Shown here piece after piece: positions 1 through 7,029 of a stretch of 10,274 bases of DNA. The notes under the pieces were generated by a model. The model made no database searches and had not been told where the DNA came from. It saw only the letters and a program-made list of their open reading frames with translations. A program made the translations under genes and the position numbers. Source of the DNA: Firmicutes bacterium CAG:110. Its GTDB lineage: Bacteria; Bacillota; Clostridia; Oscillospirales; Oscillospiraceae. Location: contig HF988011.1 of assembly GCA_000434635.1 (NCBI GenBank), positions 1 to 10,274 on the forward strand, given 5' to 3'. Positions within the stretch are counted from its first letter, which is position 1. Each line of letters opens with the position of its first letter.

Positions 1-63
1 TCTCTCGAAACAGCTTGCATATATTACCACCTGTTCTACCTTTTGTCAAGCGGTTTTTAAGGA

Positions 64-1467
64 TTATTTCTGATTTTTTTCATCTTCCGGATGAAGCTTC
101 GGGTCCCGCGTCTTTTCCTTCTTCAAGCGCTTCCTCAGAAGCCCTCTGCTGCTGGGAAACAGCGTCAGATAGCCTACGTCCAGGCACTTAAGACTTGCAA
201 GATGGAGGATCAACAGCACAAGCCCCACCGTCAGTCCACTGATACCGAAAAACGACGCCAGCACGCCCATGCCGAACCGCCAGACCCGAATGGCTTCCGC
301 CAGATCCCGGTTGGGCAGGACAAAGCCGCACACGCCCGCCGCGCTGATCACCACCAGTGCCACAGGAGAGATCAGCCTCGCTTCCACCGCCGCCGTTCCC
401 ACCACAATACCGCCGATGGTGGAGACCGCCTGTCCAATGGCCTGCGGCAGGTGAATTCCGGATTCCTGCAGCAGCTCATAGGCAATCAGCAGCCCCAGAA
501 CCTCCGCCGCTGTGGAAAACGGCACCATTTCTTTATTCAATAGGATAATGTTCAGCAGCTGCTGGGGTATCCAGTCCTGATGGAAGCTGACGAACGCAAT
601 ATAGATTGCCGGCAGCAGCAGTCCCGTCAGCAGTGCGCCGTAGCGAAGGATTCGGATGCAGGACGCCAGCACATAATCCCGGCCCCTGTCCTCCGGGCTT
701 TCCAGCAGATAGCCCAGCGTTGCCGGGGCAAGATAGGCCAGTGGCAGTCCGTCCACCAGCAGTCCGACCCGGCCGTCCAGCATCCCCTGACAGAAGCGGT
801 CGGGACGCTCCGTGTATTGCAGCAGCGGAAACGCCGTGGCGCGGGAACCGGTGACGTACTCCTCCACTGCCGACGGCGACAGAAAGCCGTCGATGTCTAT
901 GGTATCCAGCCGCCGCTTCATGCGTTTCACCAGTTCCGGGTTTGTAATGCCCTCCACCCACGCGACCGTCACGTTGGTCAGCGACCGGCAGCCAACCTTT
1001 GTTTCGTACAATCGCAGATCCGGCGTCCGCAGATGGCGGCGGATCAGGCTGGTATTGACCCGGATGGTTTCTACAAAGGCGTCCTTCGGCCCCTTCACCG
1101 TGTTTTCCACTTCCGGGGAGGACGGTCCCCGCTTGACACCGGTTTTTACCTCAAAAGCGAGAGCGCCCACGCCGGGGAACAGGACGATGCAGAAGCCATT
1201 CACCAGCTTCAGCGCCACCTCGTCCACATCCTCGCAGACGGATACCGCCGAGTTATAGACAGCGCCGTGGAGGGCGGCGTCGTAGGCTTCCTCCAGATTT
1301 CCGGAGAGATTTTCCGAAATCGGTCGGAACACGTACTCCGAAATATCCCCGCCGGAGGTCAGGCCGTCGATGTAGTAGGCATAGAGGGTATTTTCGTCGC
1401 AGCGCAGGGTGCGGGTCACGAAATCTCCCGCTTCGGCAAACCGGCTTTTGATCTGTTCATCTGTCAT
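64..1467 (-). CDS. GerA-family spore germination protein (GerAA/SpoVAF-like)
   Basis: This 467-residue protein fits the A subunit of a Ger nutrient receptor, or a SpoVAF-like relative, in the inner membrane of the dormant spore. The soluble N-terminal half (about 1-260) has the family pattern EVENTVKGPKDAFVETIRVN at 119-138 followed by SLIRRHLRTPDL. The segment LLVDGLPLAYLAPATL near 236-251 is the conserved VDG..P stretch before the membrane part. The C-terminal half has several hydrophobic segments (about 271-296, 322-335, 345-385, 400-428) around FHQDWIP and PQAIGQAVS, which resemble the family's FHQ..P and P.A.GQAVS motifs. It ends in a basic, charged tail. Length is close to the usual 480-500. 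The ATG follows a GGAGGAGGGG ribosome binding site by 5 nt. Downstream lies the window edge, so B and C subunits could follow outside; none is visible. The family call is firm. The choice between GerAA and SpoVAF is open. Confidence 0.92.
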   Translation of the reverse strand: MTDEQIKSRFAEAGDFVTRTLRCDENTLYAYYIDGLTSGGDISEYVFRPISENLSGNLEEAYDAALHGAVYNSAVSVCEDVDEVALKLVNGFCIVLFPGVGALAFEVKTGVKRGPSSPEVENTVKGPKDAFVETIRVNTSLIRRHLRTPDLRLYETKVGCRSLTNVTVAWVEGITNPELVKRMKRRLDTIDIDGFLSPSAVEEYVTGSRATAFPLLQYTERPDRFCQGMLDGRVGLLVDGLPLAYLAPATLGYLLESPEDRGRDYVLASCIRILRYGALLTGLLLPAIYIAFVSFHQDWIPQQLLNIILLNKEMVPFSTAAEVLGLLIAYELLQESGIHLPQAIGQAVSTIGGIVVGTAAVEARLISPVALVVISAAGVCGFVLPNRDLAEAIRVWRFGMGVLASFFGISGLTVGLVLLILHLASLKCLDVGYLTLFPSSRGLLRKRLKKEKTRDPKLHPEDEKNQK

Positions 1468-1493
1468 GACTTCCCCTCCTCCACTTTCTAGGG

Positions 1494-1522
1494 AAGTATG
1501 CCCGGATTTTGGCGGAATATCA
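1494..1522 (-). promoter_or_regulatory. Possible sigma-G-like promoter for the germination gene
   Basis: On the minus strand CATACTT (1500-1494) is one base off the forespore sigma-G -10 consensus CATACTA. It sits just upstream of the ribosome binding site of the germination gene. The -35 candidate TGATA (1522-1518), 17 nt upstream, matches the sigma-G -35 poorly. Spore germination receptor genes are usually transcribed by sigma-G in the forespore, which is the main reason to suggest this. It is a weak motif call. Confidence 0.3.
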
Positions 1523-1551
1523 TTGCTTTTTTGACTTTATAATGCTATAGT
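1523..1551 (+). promoter_or_regulatory. Sigma-A-type promoter of the nudix-mnmE-desulfurase cluster
   Basis: A -35-like TTGCTT (1523-1528), a 17-nt spacer and TATAGT (1546-1551) preceded by TGC form an extended -10 promoter. Transcription would start near 1558, about 25 nt before the Nudix ATG. A perfect TATAAT at 1538-1543 overlaps it but lacks a fitting -35. The Nudix ribosome binding site GGAGG is at 1570-1574. Confidence 0.55.
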
Positions 1552-1582
1552 AAAGTGTTATGAAATTCTGGAGGATACTGCA

Positions 1583-2194
1583 ATGAGCCAAATCGGAGAG
1601 ATCAAAAAATTGTCTGATACCCGGTTTCTGAACTTTTATGAATTCGAGGCCGTCCACCGGGACGGAATGTCCGCGCCCTATTTTGTCGCCTCCCGGGCAA
1701 AGAAAATCGAGCAGCTCAAGGCCGTTTCTCACGAGAACAAGCCCGACGGCGTCATTCTTTTCGGCGTATACGGAGAGAAGAAGGACAGAGTTGTCCTCGT
1801 CCGCCAGTACCGTTACCCGCTGGGGGATTACGTCTACGAATTCCCCGCCGGTTTGGTTGAAAGCGGTGAAGACATGGTGGCCGCCGGTATCCGGGAAATG
1901 TACGAGGAAACCGGGCTTACCTTTACCCCGGTGGACGCGGGTGCCTGTTCCCGGCCGTTTTTCACCACCATCGGCATGACCGACGAAAGCTGCGGCACCG
2001 TATTCGGCTATTGCAGCGGCGAACCCACCTCGGCGCATCAGGAGTCGTCGGAGGACATTCAGGTGCTCATCGCCGACCGGGCGGAGTGCCGACGGATCCT
2101 GCGTGAGGAAAACGTGGCCATTATGTGCGCGTACATGCTGATGCACTTCATTGCCGGTGAGGGCGACCCTCTGGCATTTCTGAAGAACGAATAA
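1583..2194 (+). CDS. Nudix hydrolase, ADP-ribose pyrophosphatase-like
   Basis: This 203-residue protein carries a complete Nudix box (GX5EX7REUXEEXGU): G90, E96, R104-E105, E108-E109 and G111-L112. The two glutamate pairs bind the catalytic divalent metal. Upstream, VVLVRQYRYPLGDYVYEFPAG (71-90, the Arg-Gln-Tyr-Arg and Glu-Phe-Pro-Ala-Gly parts) is typical of ADP-ribose and related nucleoside-diphosphate-sugar pyrophosphatases of the NudF group. The likely reaction is cleavage of ADP-ribose to AMP and ribose 5-phosphate in the cytoplasm, but substrate cannot be settled from sequence. GGAGG lies 8 nt before the ATG. It is the first gene of a cluster, with mnmE starting 12 nt after its stop, so co-transcription is likely. 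A functional link to mnmE is not evident. Confidence 0.9.
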   Translation: MSQIGEIKKLSDTRFLNFYEFEAVHRDGMSAPYFVASRAKKIEQLKAVSHENKPDGVILFGVYGEKKDRVVLVRQYRYPLGDYVYEFPAGLVESGEDMVAAGIREMYEETGLTFTPVDAGACSRPFFTTIGMTDESCGTVFGYCSGEPTSAHQESSEDIQVLIADRAECRRILREENVAIMCAYMLMHFIAGEGDPLAFLKNE

Positions 2195-2206
2195 GGGAGG
2201 CTTTTT

Positions 2207-3568
2207 ATGTCCCACGTTATCGCCGCCGTATCCACCGGCGCTTCTGTTTCCGCCATCGGCATCATCCGCCTGTCAGGTGACGGGTGCATCGCGGTCGCGG
2301 ATAAGGTATTTACATTGAACAGCGGAAAATCCCTCGGGGAATCTCCCGACCGCCGTCTGGTTCTCGGAACCCTTCACGACAAGCAGCGCCGGGTCATTGA
2401 CCAGTGCATGGCAGTGGTCTCCCGTGCGCCCCACTCCTACACCGGCGAGGATACCGTGGAATTTCACTGCCACGGCTCCCCTGCCGTGCTGGCGGCGGGG
2501 CTGGAGGCTCTGTATCTCGCCGGGGCGCTTCCCGCCAAGCGGGGGGAATTCACCAAACGCGCCTTCCTCAACGGAAAAATGGATCTGACGCAGGCGGAAG
2601 CCGTCATCGATCTCATCGAAGCGGACACCGCCGATGCCGCCGCCAACGCCGCCGGACAGGTTGGCGGCAAGCTGCAAAAGCAGCTCGCGCCCATTTACGA
2701 CGACCTGACCAATCTGTGCAGCCATTTCCACGCGGTGCTGGACTACCCAGACGAGGATATCGAGGATTTTGGGCTTGAACAGTACAGCAAAAGCCTTCGG
2801 GGCGATGCCAAAGCGCTGTATGCCCTGCTGCAAACCTACGGTCAGGGGCGTATCCTCCGGCAGGGCGTGGCCGCCGCCATTGTGGGCAAACCCAATGTGG
2901 GCAAGTCCAGTCTTCTGAACGCGCTGGCAGGGTTTGACCGCTGCATCGTCACCGACGTTCCCGGCACCACCCGGGATACGGTGGAGGAAACGGTGCTGCT
3001 GGGTTCCACCCGTCTGCGGCTCATTGACACTGCCGGTATCCGGGAAACCGCCGATACCGTGGAGGCCATGGGCGTCCGGCGCTCCCGGGAAGCGGTGGAA
3101 AACGCCGATCTGGTGATCTTCGTCTGCGACGGCTCCCAGCCGTTGGACGAAGAAGATCAGGCCATCATCGATCTGTGCATGGAGCAGGAGAACGCGGTGG
3201 CGCTCATCAACAAAACCGACCTTGGCAGCGCCGTGGAGCCGGGGGAGCTGCCCTTCCTGAATGTCATTCCCATCTGCGCGAAAACCGGGGCGGGGCTTGA
3301 CCAGCTTGCGGACGCCGTTGATACTATGTTTGAAAACGAAACGCCCTGCGACGGCTCCATTCTCACCAACGCCCGGCAGTTCGACGCCATCCGCCGGGCC
3401 TACGAAGCCATGCTTCGGGCTCTTCAGGGCCTGCAGCTGGGCATCACCCCCGACGCGGTGCTCACCGACGTGGAGCAGGCCATGGAAGCCATGGGCGAGA
3501 TCACCGGCGCAACCGTCCGGGAGGACATCACCGCACGAATTTTCGAGCGGTTCTGCGTGGGAAAATAA
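2207..3568 (+). CDS. mnmE: tRNA uridine-5-carboxymethylaminomethyl modification GTPase MnmE (TrmE)
   Basis: MnmE works with MnmG to install the carboxymethylaminomethyl or aminomethyl group on C5 of the wobble uridine (U34) of certain tRNAs. The 453-residue length is standard. The N-terminal folate-binding domain (about 1-120) includes RGEFTKRAFLNGKMDLTQAE at 112-131. A helical domain follows, then the inserted G domain: G1 GKPNVGKS at 227-234, G2 TTRDT from 254, G3 DTAG at 274-277, G4 NKTD at 335-338 and a G5-like CAK at 357-359. The protein ends in FCVGK, a variant of the conserved FC(I/L/V)GK tail whose Cys (C450) is essential in characterised homologues. The ATG follows GGGAGG (2195-2200) by 6 nt. 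Here it sits between a Nudix gene and a cysteine desulfurase; mnmG is not in the window. Confidence 0.98.
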   Translation: MSHVIAAVSTGASVSAIGIIRLSGDGCIAVADKVFTLNSGKSLGESPDRRLVLGTLHDKQRRVIDQCMAVVSRAPHSYTGEDTVEFHCHGSPAVLAAGLEALYLAGALPAKRGEFTKRAFLNGKMDLTQAEAVIDLIEADTADAAANAAGQVGGKLQKQLAPIYDDLTNLCSHFHAVLDYPDEDIEDFGLEQYSKSLRGDAKALYALLQTYGQGRILRQGVAAAIVGKPNVGKSSLLNALAGFDRCIVTDVPGTTRDTVEETVLLGSTRLRLIDTAGIRETADTVEAMGVRRSREAVENADLVIFVCDGSQPLDEEDQAIIDLCMEQENAVALINKTDLGSAVEPGELPFLNVIPICAKTGAGLDQLADAVDTMFENETPCDGSILTNARQFDAIRRAYEAMLRALQGLQLGITPDAVLTDVEQAMEAMGEITGATVREDITARIFERFCVGK

Positions 3569-3589
3569 CCGAAAAAGGATGATATCCGT

Positions 3590-4717
3590 ATGATTTACCT
3601 TGACAATTCCGCCACCACCCGTCCCTGCCCGGAAGCGGTGGAGGCCATGACAAAAGCGTTGACTGAAAACTGGGGCAATCCCAGCGCTCTGTACGATTTC
3701 GGCATCCGCGCCGCCCGGGAGCTGCGTACCGCCCGCCACGCCGTCGCCGCCGCCATGGGAGCGGAACCTGACCGGGTGTTCTTCACCTCCGGCGGCACGG
3801 AAGCCGACAACTGGGCCGTGTTCGGCACCGCGAAGCGCATGGGCAAGCGGGGAAAGCACATCGTCACCACCGCTATCGAGCATCACGCTATCTTAAACTG
3901 CATGAAGGATCTGGAATCTCATGGCTTCTCCGTGACCTATTTGCAGCCGGACAGTCTGGGGCGCATCTCCGTGGACGCGCTGAAAGCCGCTCTGCGGAAG
4001 GACACCATTCTGGTTTCCGTCATGATGGTCAACAACGAGGCCGGTTCCGTCATGCCCATTCAGCAGATGGCGCGGCTGACCCACCGGCTCTGCCCCGACG
4101 CAATTTTCCACACCGACGCGGTGCAGGGCTTCCTGAAAGTCCCCTTCTCCGCGAAGACGCTGGGCGCGGACCTGATCTCCGTCTCCTCCCATAAGATCCA
4201 CGGCCCCAAGGGCTGCGGCGCGCTGTATATCTCTCCCCGACTGAAGTCCTTCCCGGCGCTGCTGCAAGGCGGCGGTCAGGAGGGAGGCTACCGCAGCGGC
4301 ACGGAAGCGACCCCGGCCATTTTCGGCTTTGCCGCCGCCTGCGCCGCCCTGTCCGCCACTTTTAGCGCGGATGCCGCCCGGGAAAGGGCACTGCTTTCGC
4401 ATGCCGTTTCCCAACTTTCCAAGCTGGACGGGCTGGTCGTCAACGGCGCTCACGACGCGCCGCACATTCTGTCCCTGTCCGTCCCCGGCGTACCCACCCA
4501 GAACACCATCAATATTCTGCAAGACCACGGCATCTGCGTTTCCGCCGGTTCCGCCTGTGCCAAGGGGCACCGTAGCCACGTGCTGGAAGCCATGGGGCTG
4601 CCTCCGGAGATCATGGACGGCTCCTTCCGGGTCTCCCTGTGCCGGGACACCACCGCCGAGGAGCTGGACACTCTCGTTTCGGTCATCCGGGAGGAGATCA
4701 TTCCCCGGGCAAGATGA
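3590..4717 (+). CDS. Cysteine desulfurase, NifS/IscS family
   Basis: This PLP enzyme converts L-cysteine to L-alanine and passes the sulfur on as a persulfide for Fe-S clusters, thiolated tRNA or cofactors. The 375 residues show the class V aminotransferase signs: MIYLDNSATT at the N-terminus, EHH at 97-99, HTDAVQG at 174-180, and SSHKIHGPKG with PLP lysine K202. GSAC holds the persulfide cysteine C323. The loop after it (AKGHRSHVL) is shorter than that of IscS, so this is a NifS-like paralogue whose sulfur acceptor cannot be named. No iscU or mnmA is adjacent. The gene starts 21 nt after mnmE with a modest AAAGGA site 10 nt before the ATG, consistent with one operon. With mnmE next door, a role in 2-thiolation of the same wobble uridine (through MnmA encoded elsewhere) is plausible but inferred. 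Confidence 0.94.
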   Translation: MIYLDNSATTRPCPEAVEAMTKALTENWGNPSALYDFGIRAARELRTARHAVAAAMGAEPDRVFFTSGGTEADNWAVFGTAKRMGKRGKHIVTTAIEHHAILNCMKDLESHGFSVTYLQPDSLGRISVDALKAALRKDTILVSVMMVNNEAGSVMPIQQMARLTHRLCPDAIFHTDAVQGFLKVPFSAKTLGADLISVSSHKIHGPKGCGALYISPRLKSFPALLQGGGQEGGYRSGTEATPAIFGFAAACAALSATFSADAARERALLSHAVSQLSKLDGLVVNGAHDAPHILSLSVPGVPTQNTINILQDHGICVSAGSACAKGHRSHVLEAMGLPPEIMDGSFRVSLCRDTTAEELDTLVSVIREEIIPRAR

Positions 4718-4803
4718 CGCTTTCCAGTCTTCCGATTCCGCCTGTGCCGATCGACGGTCTTGCAGAAAATGCAATCACGCGACGAAAAAGTTGCAGATAC
4801 CCC

Positions 4804-4832
4804 TTGTTTTTTCCGCCCGGTTCTGTTACAAT
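4804..4832 (+). promoter_or_regulatory. Sigma-A-type promoter of gdhA
   Basis: TTGTTT (4804-4809), a 17-nt spacer and TACAAT (4827-4832) preceded by TGT make an extended -10 promoter. Transcription would begin near 4839 and give a leader of about 195 nt before the gdhA ATG. Confidence 0.5.
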
Positions 4833-4903
4833 TCGGGCATACTTTGGAATCTCTGAACAAATCGTCTTCGGCTGAGCAGCGGATCTTTTTCCCCAGCTGT
4901 GCG

Positions 4904-4949
4904 GTTTCAAAAGCGGGAAATACATACAGTATTCCTCCGCTTCTGAAAC
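4904..4949 (+). repeat. Imperfect inverted repeat (hairpin) in the gdhA leader
   Basis: GTTTCAAAAGCGG (4904-4916) pairs with CCGCTTCTGAAAC (4937-4949) with one mismatch out of 13. The interior continues the pairing (GAAATAC against GTATTCC with a bulge), leaving a small loop around ATACA. No T-run follows, so it is not a simple terminator. It lies within the predicted transcript and could be a regulatory RNA structure or, as DNA, an operator. Confidence 0.55.
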
Positions 4950-5033
4950 CTTCATCTGGTGAAAAATCTCTCGCTGTCAGCTCTCGCCGATTTGTCCAGA
5001 GCTTCCCAATCTTTCATGGAGGGACATTTGTTC

Positions 5034-6368
5034 ATGAGTTATGTTGACGAGACCCTTGCCCGGGTCAAAAAGCAAAATCCCGACCAGCCCGAATTCAATC
5101 AGGCGGTCTATGAAGTTCTGGAATCTCTGCGCCCCGTAATTGAGAAAAACGAGGATGCTTACCGTCGTGACGCTCTGCTGGAGCGTCTGACCACCCCCGA
5201 GCGCGCCGTTCTGTTCCGGGTTCCGTGGGTGGACGACAAGGGTCAGGTTCAGGTGAACAACGGCTATCGCGTCCAGTTCAACAGCGCCATCGGACCCTAC
5301 AAGGGCGGTCTGCGCTTCCATCCCAGCGTTACCTTAAGCGTCATCAAGTTTCTGGGCTTTGAGCAGGTGTTCAAGAACAGCCTCACCGGTCTGCCCATCG
5401 GCGGCGGCAAGGGCGGTTCCGACTTTGACCCCAAGGGCAAGTCCGACCGGGAAGTCATGGCTTTCTGCCAGAGCTTCATGACGGAGCTGTACAAGTACAT
5501 CGGCGCGGATACCGACGTTCCCGCCGGTGACATCGGCGTGGGCGGCCGGGAGATTGGCTACCTGTTCGGCCAGTATAAGCGCATCCGCAATCTGTACGAG
5601 GGCGTGCTCACCGGCAAGGGCCTTTCCTACGGCGGCAGCCTTGCCCGTACCCAAGCCACCGGTTACGGCCTGCTGTACCTGACGGACGAAATGCTCCGCT
5701 GCAACGGTAAGTCCCTTGAGGGCAAGACCGTTGTGGTTTCCGGCGCGGGCAACGTGGCGACCTACGCCATCGAAAAAGCCTGGCAGCTGGGCGCCAAGCC
5801 CGTCACCTGTTCCGATTCCACCGGCTGGATCTACGATCCCGACGGCATCGATGTGGCCACCCTCATCGACGTCAAGCAGGTGCGCCGCGCCCGCCTGACC
5901 GAGTACGCCAAGGCGCGTCCCAACTCCGTCTACCACGAGGGCAAGGGCGTGTGGACGGTAAAGTGTGACGTGGCTCTGCCCTGCGCCACCCAGAACGAAC
6001 TTCTGCTGGACGACGCCAAGACGCTGGTGGCAAACGGCTGCTTCGCCGTGGCCGAGGGCGCGAACATGCCCACCTCTCTGGACGCCACCGCTTACCTGCA
6101 GGAGCACGGCATTCTGTTCTGCCCCGGCAAGGCCTCCAACGCGGGCGGTGTCGCCACCTCCGCGCTGGAAATGACCCAGAATTCCGAGCGCCTGAGCTGG
6201 ACGTTCGAGGAAGTGGATGCCAAGCTGAAGACCATCATGGTGAATATTTTCCACAATCTGGACAACGCCGCCAAGGAATACGGCATGGAGGGCAACTACG
6301 TTGCCGGTGCCAACATTGCAGGCTTCCTGAAGGTCGCCGACGCCATGACCGCACAGGGCATCGTGTAA
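5034..6368 (+). CDS. gdhA: NADP-type glutamate dehydrogenase
   Basis: The enzyme interconverts 2-oxoglutarate plus ammonium and L-glutamate, and sits at the centre of nitrogen assimilation in the cytoplasm. From the ATG at 5034 it has 444 residues, the normal size of the hexameric GdhA family. Glutamate-site motifs are GPYKGGLRFHP with K90 and PIGGGKGGSD with catalytic K126. DVPAGDIGVGGREIGYL carries the conserved D166. The Rossmann motif is VVSGAGNVA (G237, G239). CSDSTG just after the second strand of the fold resembles NADP-dependent enzymes more than NAD ones, which is a family-level inference. The reading frame stays open upstream to a GTG at 4959, but GGAGGG (5018-5023) stands 10 nt before the 5034 ATG and the family normally begins near MSYVDE, so 5034 is preferred. 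It is a single-gene unit with its own promoter and terminator. Confidence 0.97.
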   Translation: MSYVDETLARVKKQNPDQPEFNQAVYEVLESLRPVIEKNEDAYRRDALLERLTTPERAVLFRVPWVDDKGQVQVNNGYRVQFNSAIGPYKGGLRFHPSVTLSVIKFLGFEQVFKNSLTGLPIGGGKGGSDFDPKGKSDREVMAFCQSFMTELYKYIGADTDVPAGDIGVGGREIGYLFGQYKRIRNLYEGVLTGKGLSYGGSLARTQATGYGLLYLTDEMLRCNGKSLEGKTVVVSGAGNVATYAIEKAWQLGAKPVTCSDSTGWIYDPDGIDVATLIDVKQVRRARLTEYAKARPNSVYHEGKGVWTVKCDVALPCATQNELLLDDAKTLVANGCFAVAEGANMPTSLDATAYLQEHGILFCPGKASNAGGVATSALEMTQNSERLSWTFEEVDAKLKTIMVNIFHNLDNAAKEYGMEGNYVAGANIAGFLKVADAMTAQGIV

Positions 6369-6383
6369 GAATTCAATATCTTT

Positions 6384-6419
6384 ACAGCCCCAACCTGACG
6401 GTTGGGGCTGTCAATTTTT
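6384..6419 (+). terminator. Rho-independent terminator of gdhA
   Basis: A perfect 12-bp stem (ACAGCCCCAACC at 6384-6395 with GGTTGGGGCTGT at 6400-6411) has a TGAC loop and is followed by CAATTTTT. It lies 15 nt after the gdhA stop and separates gdhA from the convergent kinase-like gene. On the minus strand no T-run follows, so it mainly serves gdhA. Confidence 0.92.
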
Positions 6420-6431
6420 GTCGTGTCGGAT

Positions 6432-6950
6432 TCAGTCTGGCAGCGTGTCCCCCAGATTCCGGAGGAATGCCTTGATTTCCTTCCGGTTTTTCAGGACGAT
6501 CGTTTTGGCGTGCTTCGCCTGCGCAAGATACATGTAATTGCGCACCCGGTTGTTTTTGTTATAATCCCAAATCCATTTCACAAAGGATGGGTCGAACCGT
6601 TCGGGGCAGCCCTGCGCCATGTCGGGACGCGCCTTCCCGTAATTGCCGAACACCCGCTGACACATCCCCCGCAGGCACGCCCAGCGGTTAAAATCCAGAT
6701 AAATGACGGTGTCGCATTTTGCCAGCCGCATTTCCATGGTGCGGCTGTAATTTCCGTCGATGATCCATCCGTCCACGTTCATCGCCATGGCAAGCCGGGA
6801 GTCAAATTCTTCCCGTGTCACATTTCGCCAGCCCTCTTTCCACCACAGCTGGTCAAGATGCACCACCGGCAGACCCAGCTTTTCCCCCAAAGCCACGGCA
6901 AGGGTGGATTTTCCGCTGCCGGAGCAGCCAATAATCAGAATTTTCTCCAT
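6432..6950 (-). CDS. P-loop nucleoside/nucleotide kinase-like protein (adenylate kinase/FlaR-related)
   Basis: This 172-residue protein has a Walker A motif GCSGSGKST at 8-16, directly after the first strand MEKILII. HLDQLWWKEGW at 31-41 and WIIDGNYSRTMEMRL at 62-76 are hallmarks of the small adenylate-kinase-like group often annotated as DNA topology modulation protein FlaR or AAA family ATPase. In this group the Asp of HLD and the DGNY segment sit near the phosphate-acceptor site. The true substrate is unknown, and the topology label has little biochemical support. GGAGG lies only 3 nt before the ATG, an unusually short spacing. It is downstream of proS on the same strand but separated by a strong hairpin, so joint transcription is uncertain. 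Confidence 0.85.
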   Translation of the reverse strand: MEKILIIGCSGSGKSTLAVALGEKLGLPVVHLDQLWWKEGWRNVTREEFDSRLAMAMNVDGWIIDGNYSRTMEMRLAKCDTVIYLDFNRWACLRGMCQRVFGNYGKARPDMAQGCPERFDPSFVKWIWDYNKNNRVRNYMYLAQAKHAKTIVLKNRKEIKAFLRNLGDTLPD

Positions 6951-6985
6951 ATTCCTCCATATTATGTAAACTTACAGCCTCAGAA

Positions 6986-7011
6986 GCAGGTCTGCCTTTC
7001 GGCAGACCTGC
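6986..7011 (-). terminator. Hairpin between proS and the kinase-like gene
   Basis: A perfect 11-bp stem (GCAGGTCTGCC at 6986-6996 with GGCAGACCTGC at 7001-7011) begins 18 nt after the proS stop. Its loop reads GAAA on the minus strand, a stable tetraloop. The T-rich tail is poor on the minus strand (TTCTGAGG) and better on the plus strand (ATTTTCG). It may be a partial terminator or an mRNA-stabilising stem for proS. Confidence 0.6.
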
Positions 7012-7029
7012 ATTTTCGTCTATTGCTTC

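Larger units (their letters stand above)
4718..5033. other. 316-nt intergenic region with the gdhA promoter and leader
   Basis: This stretch separates the desulfurase stop from the gdhA start. It contains a candidate sigma-A promoter (4804-4832), an imperfect hairpin in the leader (4904-4949) and the gdhA ribosome binding site GGAGGG (5018-5023). I see no tRNA and no credible separate gene. No T-rich terminator hairpin follows the desulfurase; only a 5-bp TTGCA/TGCAA stem near 4760-4775 is present. Confidence 0.6.

Noticed and set aside
1538..1543. Perfect TATAAT as the main Nudix promoter -10
   Set aside because: No acceptable -35 lies 16-18 nt upstream and there is no TGn in front. The overlapping TGC-TATAGT with TTGCTT at 17 nt fits better.
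2273..3886. 537-codon open frame on the minus strand opposite mnmE
   Set aside because: It is a shadow of GC-rich third positions in mnmE. The translation is low-complexity (Gly/His/Val-rich), has no motif, and its start has no supporting site.
4718..4958. tRNA or small gene in the 316-nt gap before gdhA
   Set aside because: No cloverleaf arms or TTCRA T-loop were found. The short frames lack ribosome binding sites and overlap the promoter or hairpin.
4959..5033. N-terminal extension of GdhA from a GTG at 4959
   Set aside because: It has no proper ribosome binding site, while GGAGGG stands 10 nt before the ATG at 5034, which matches the usual family start and length.
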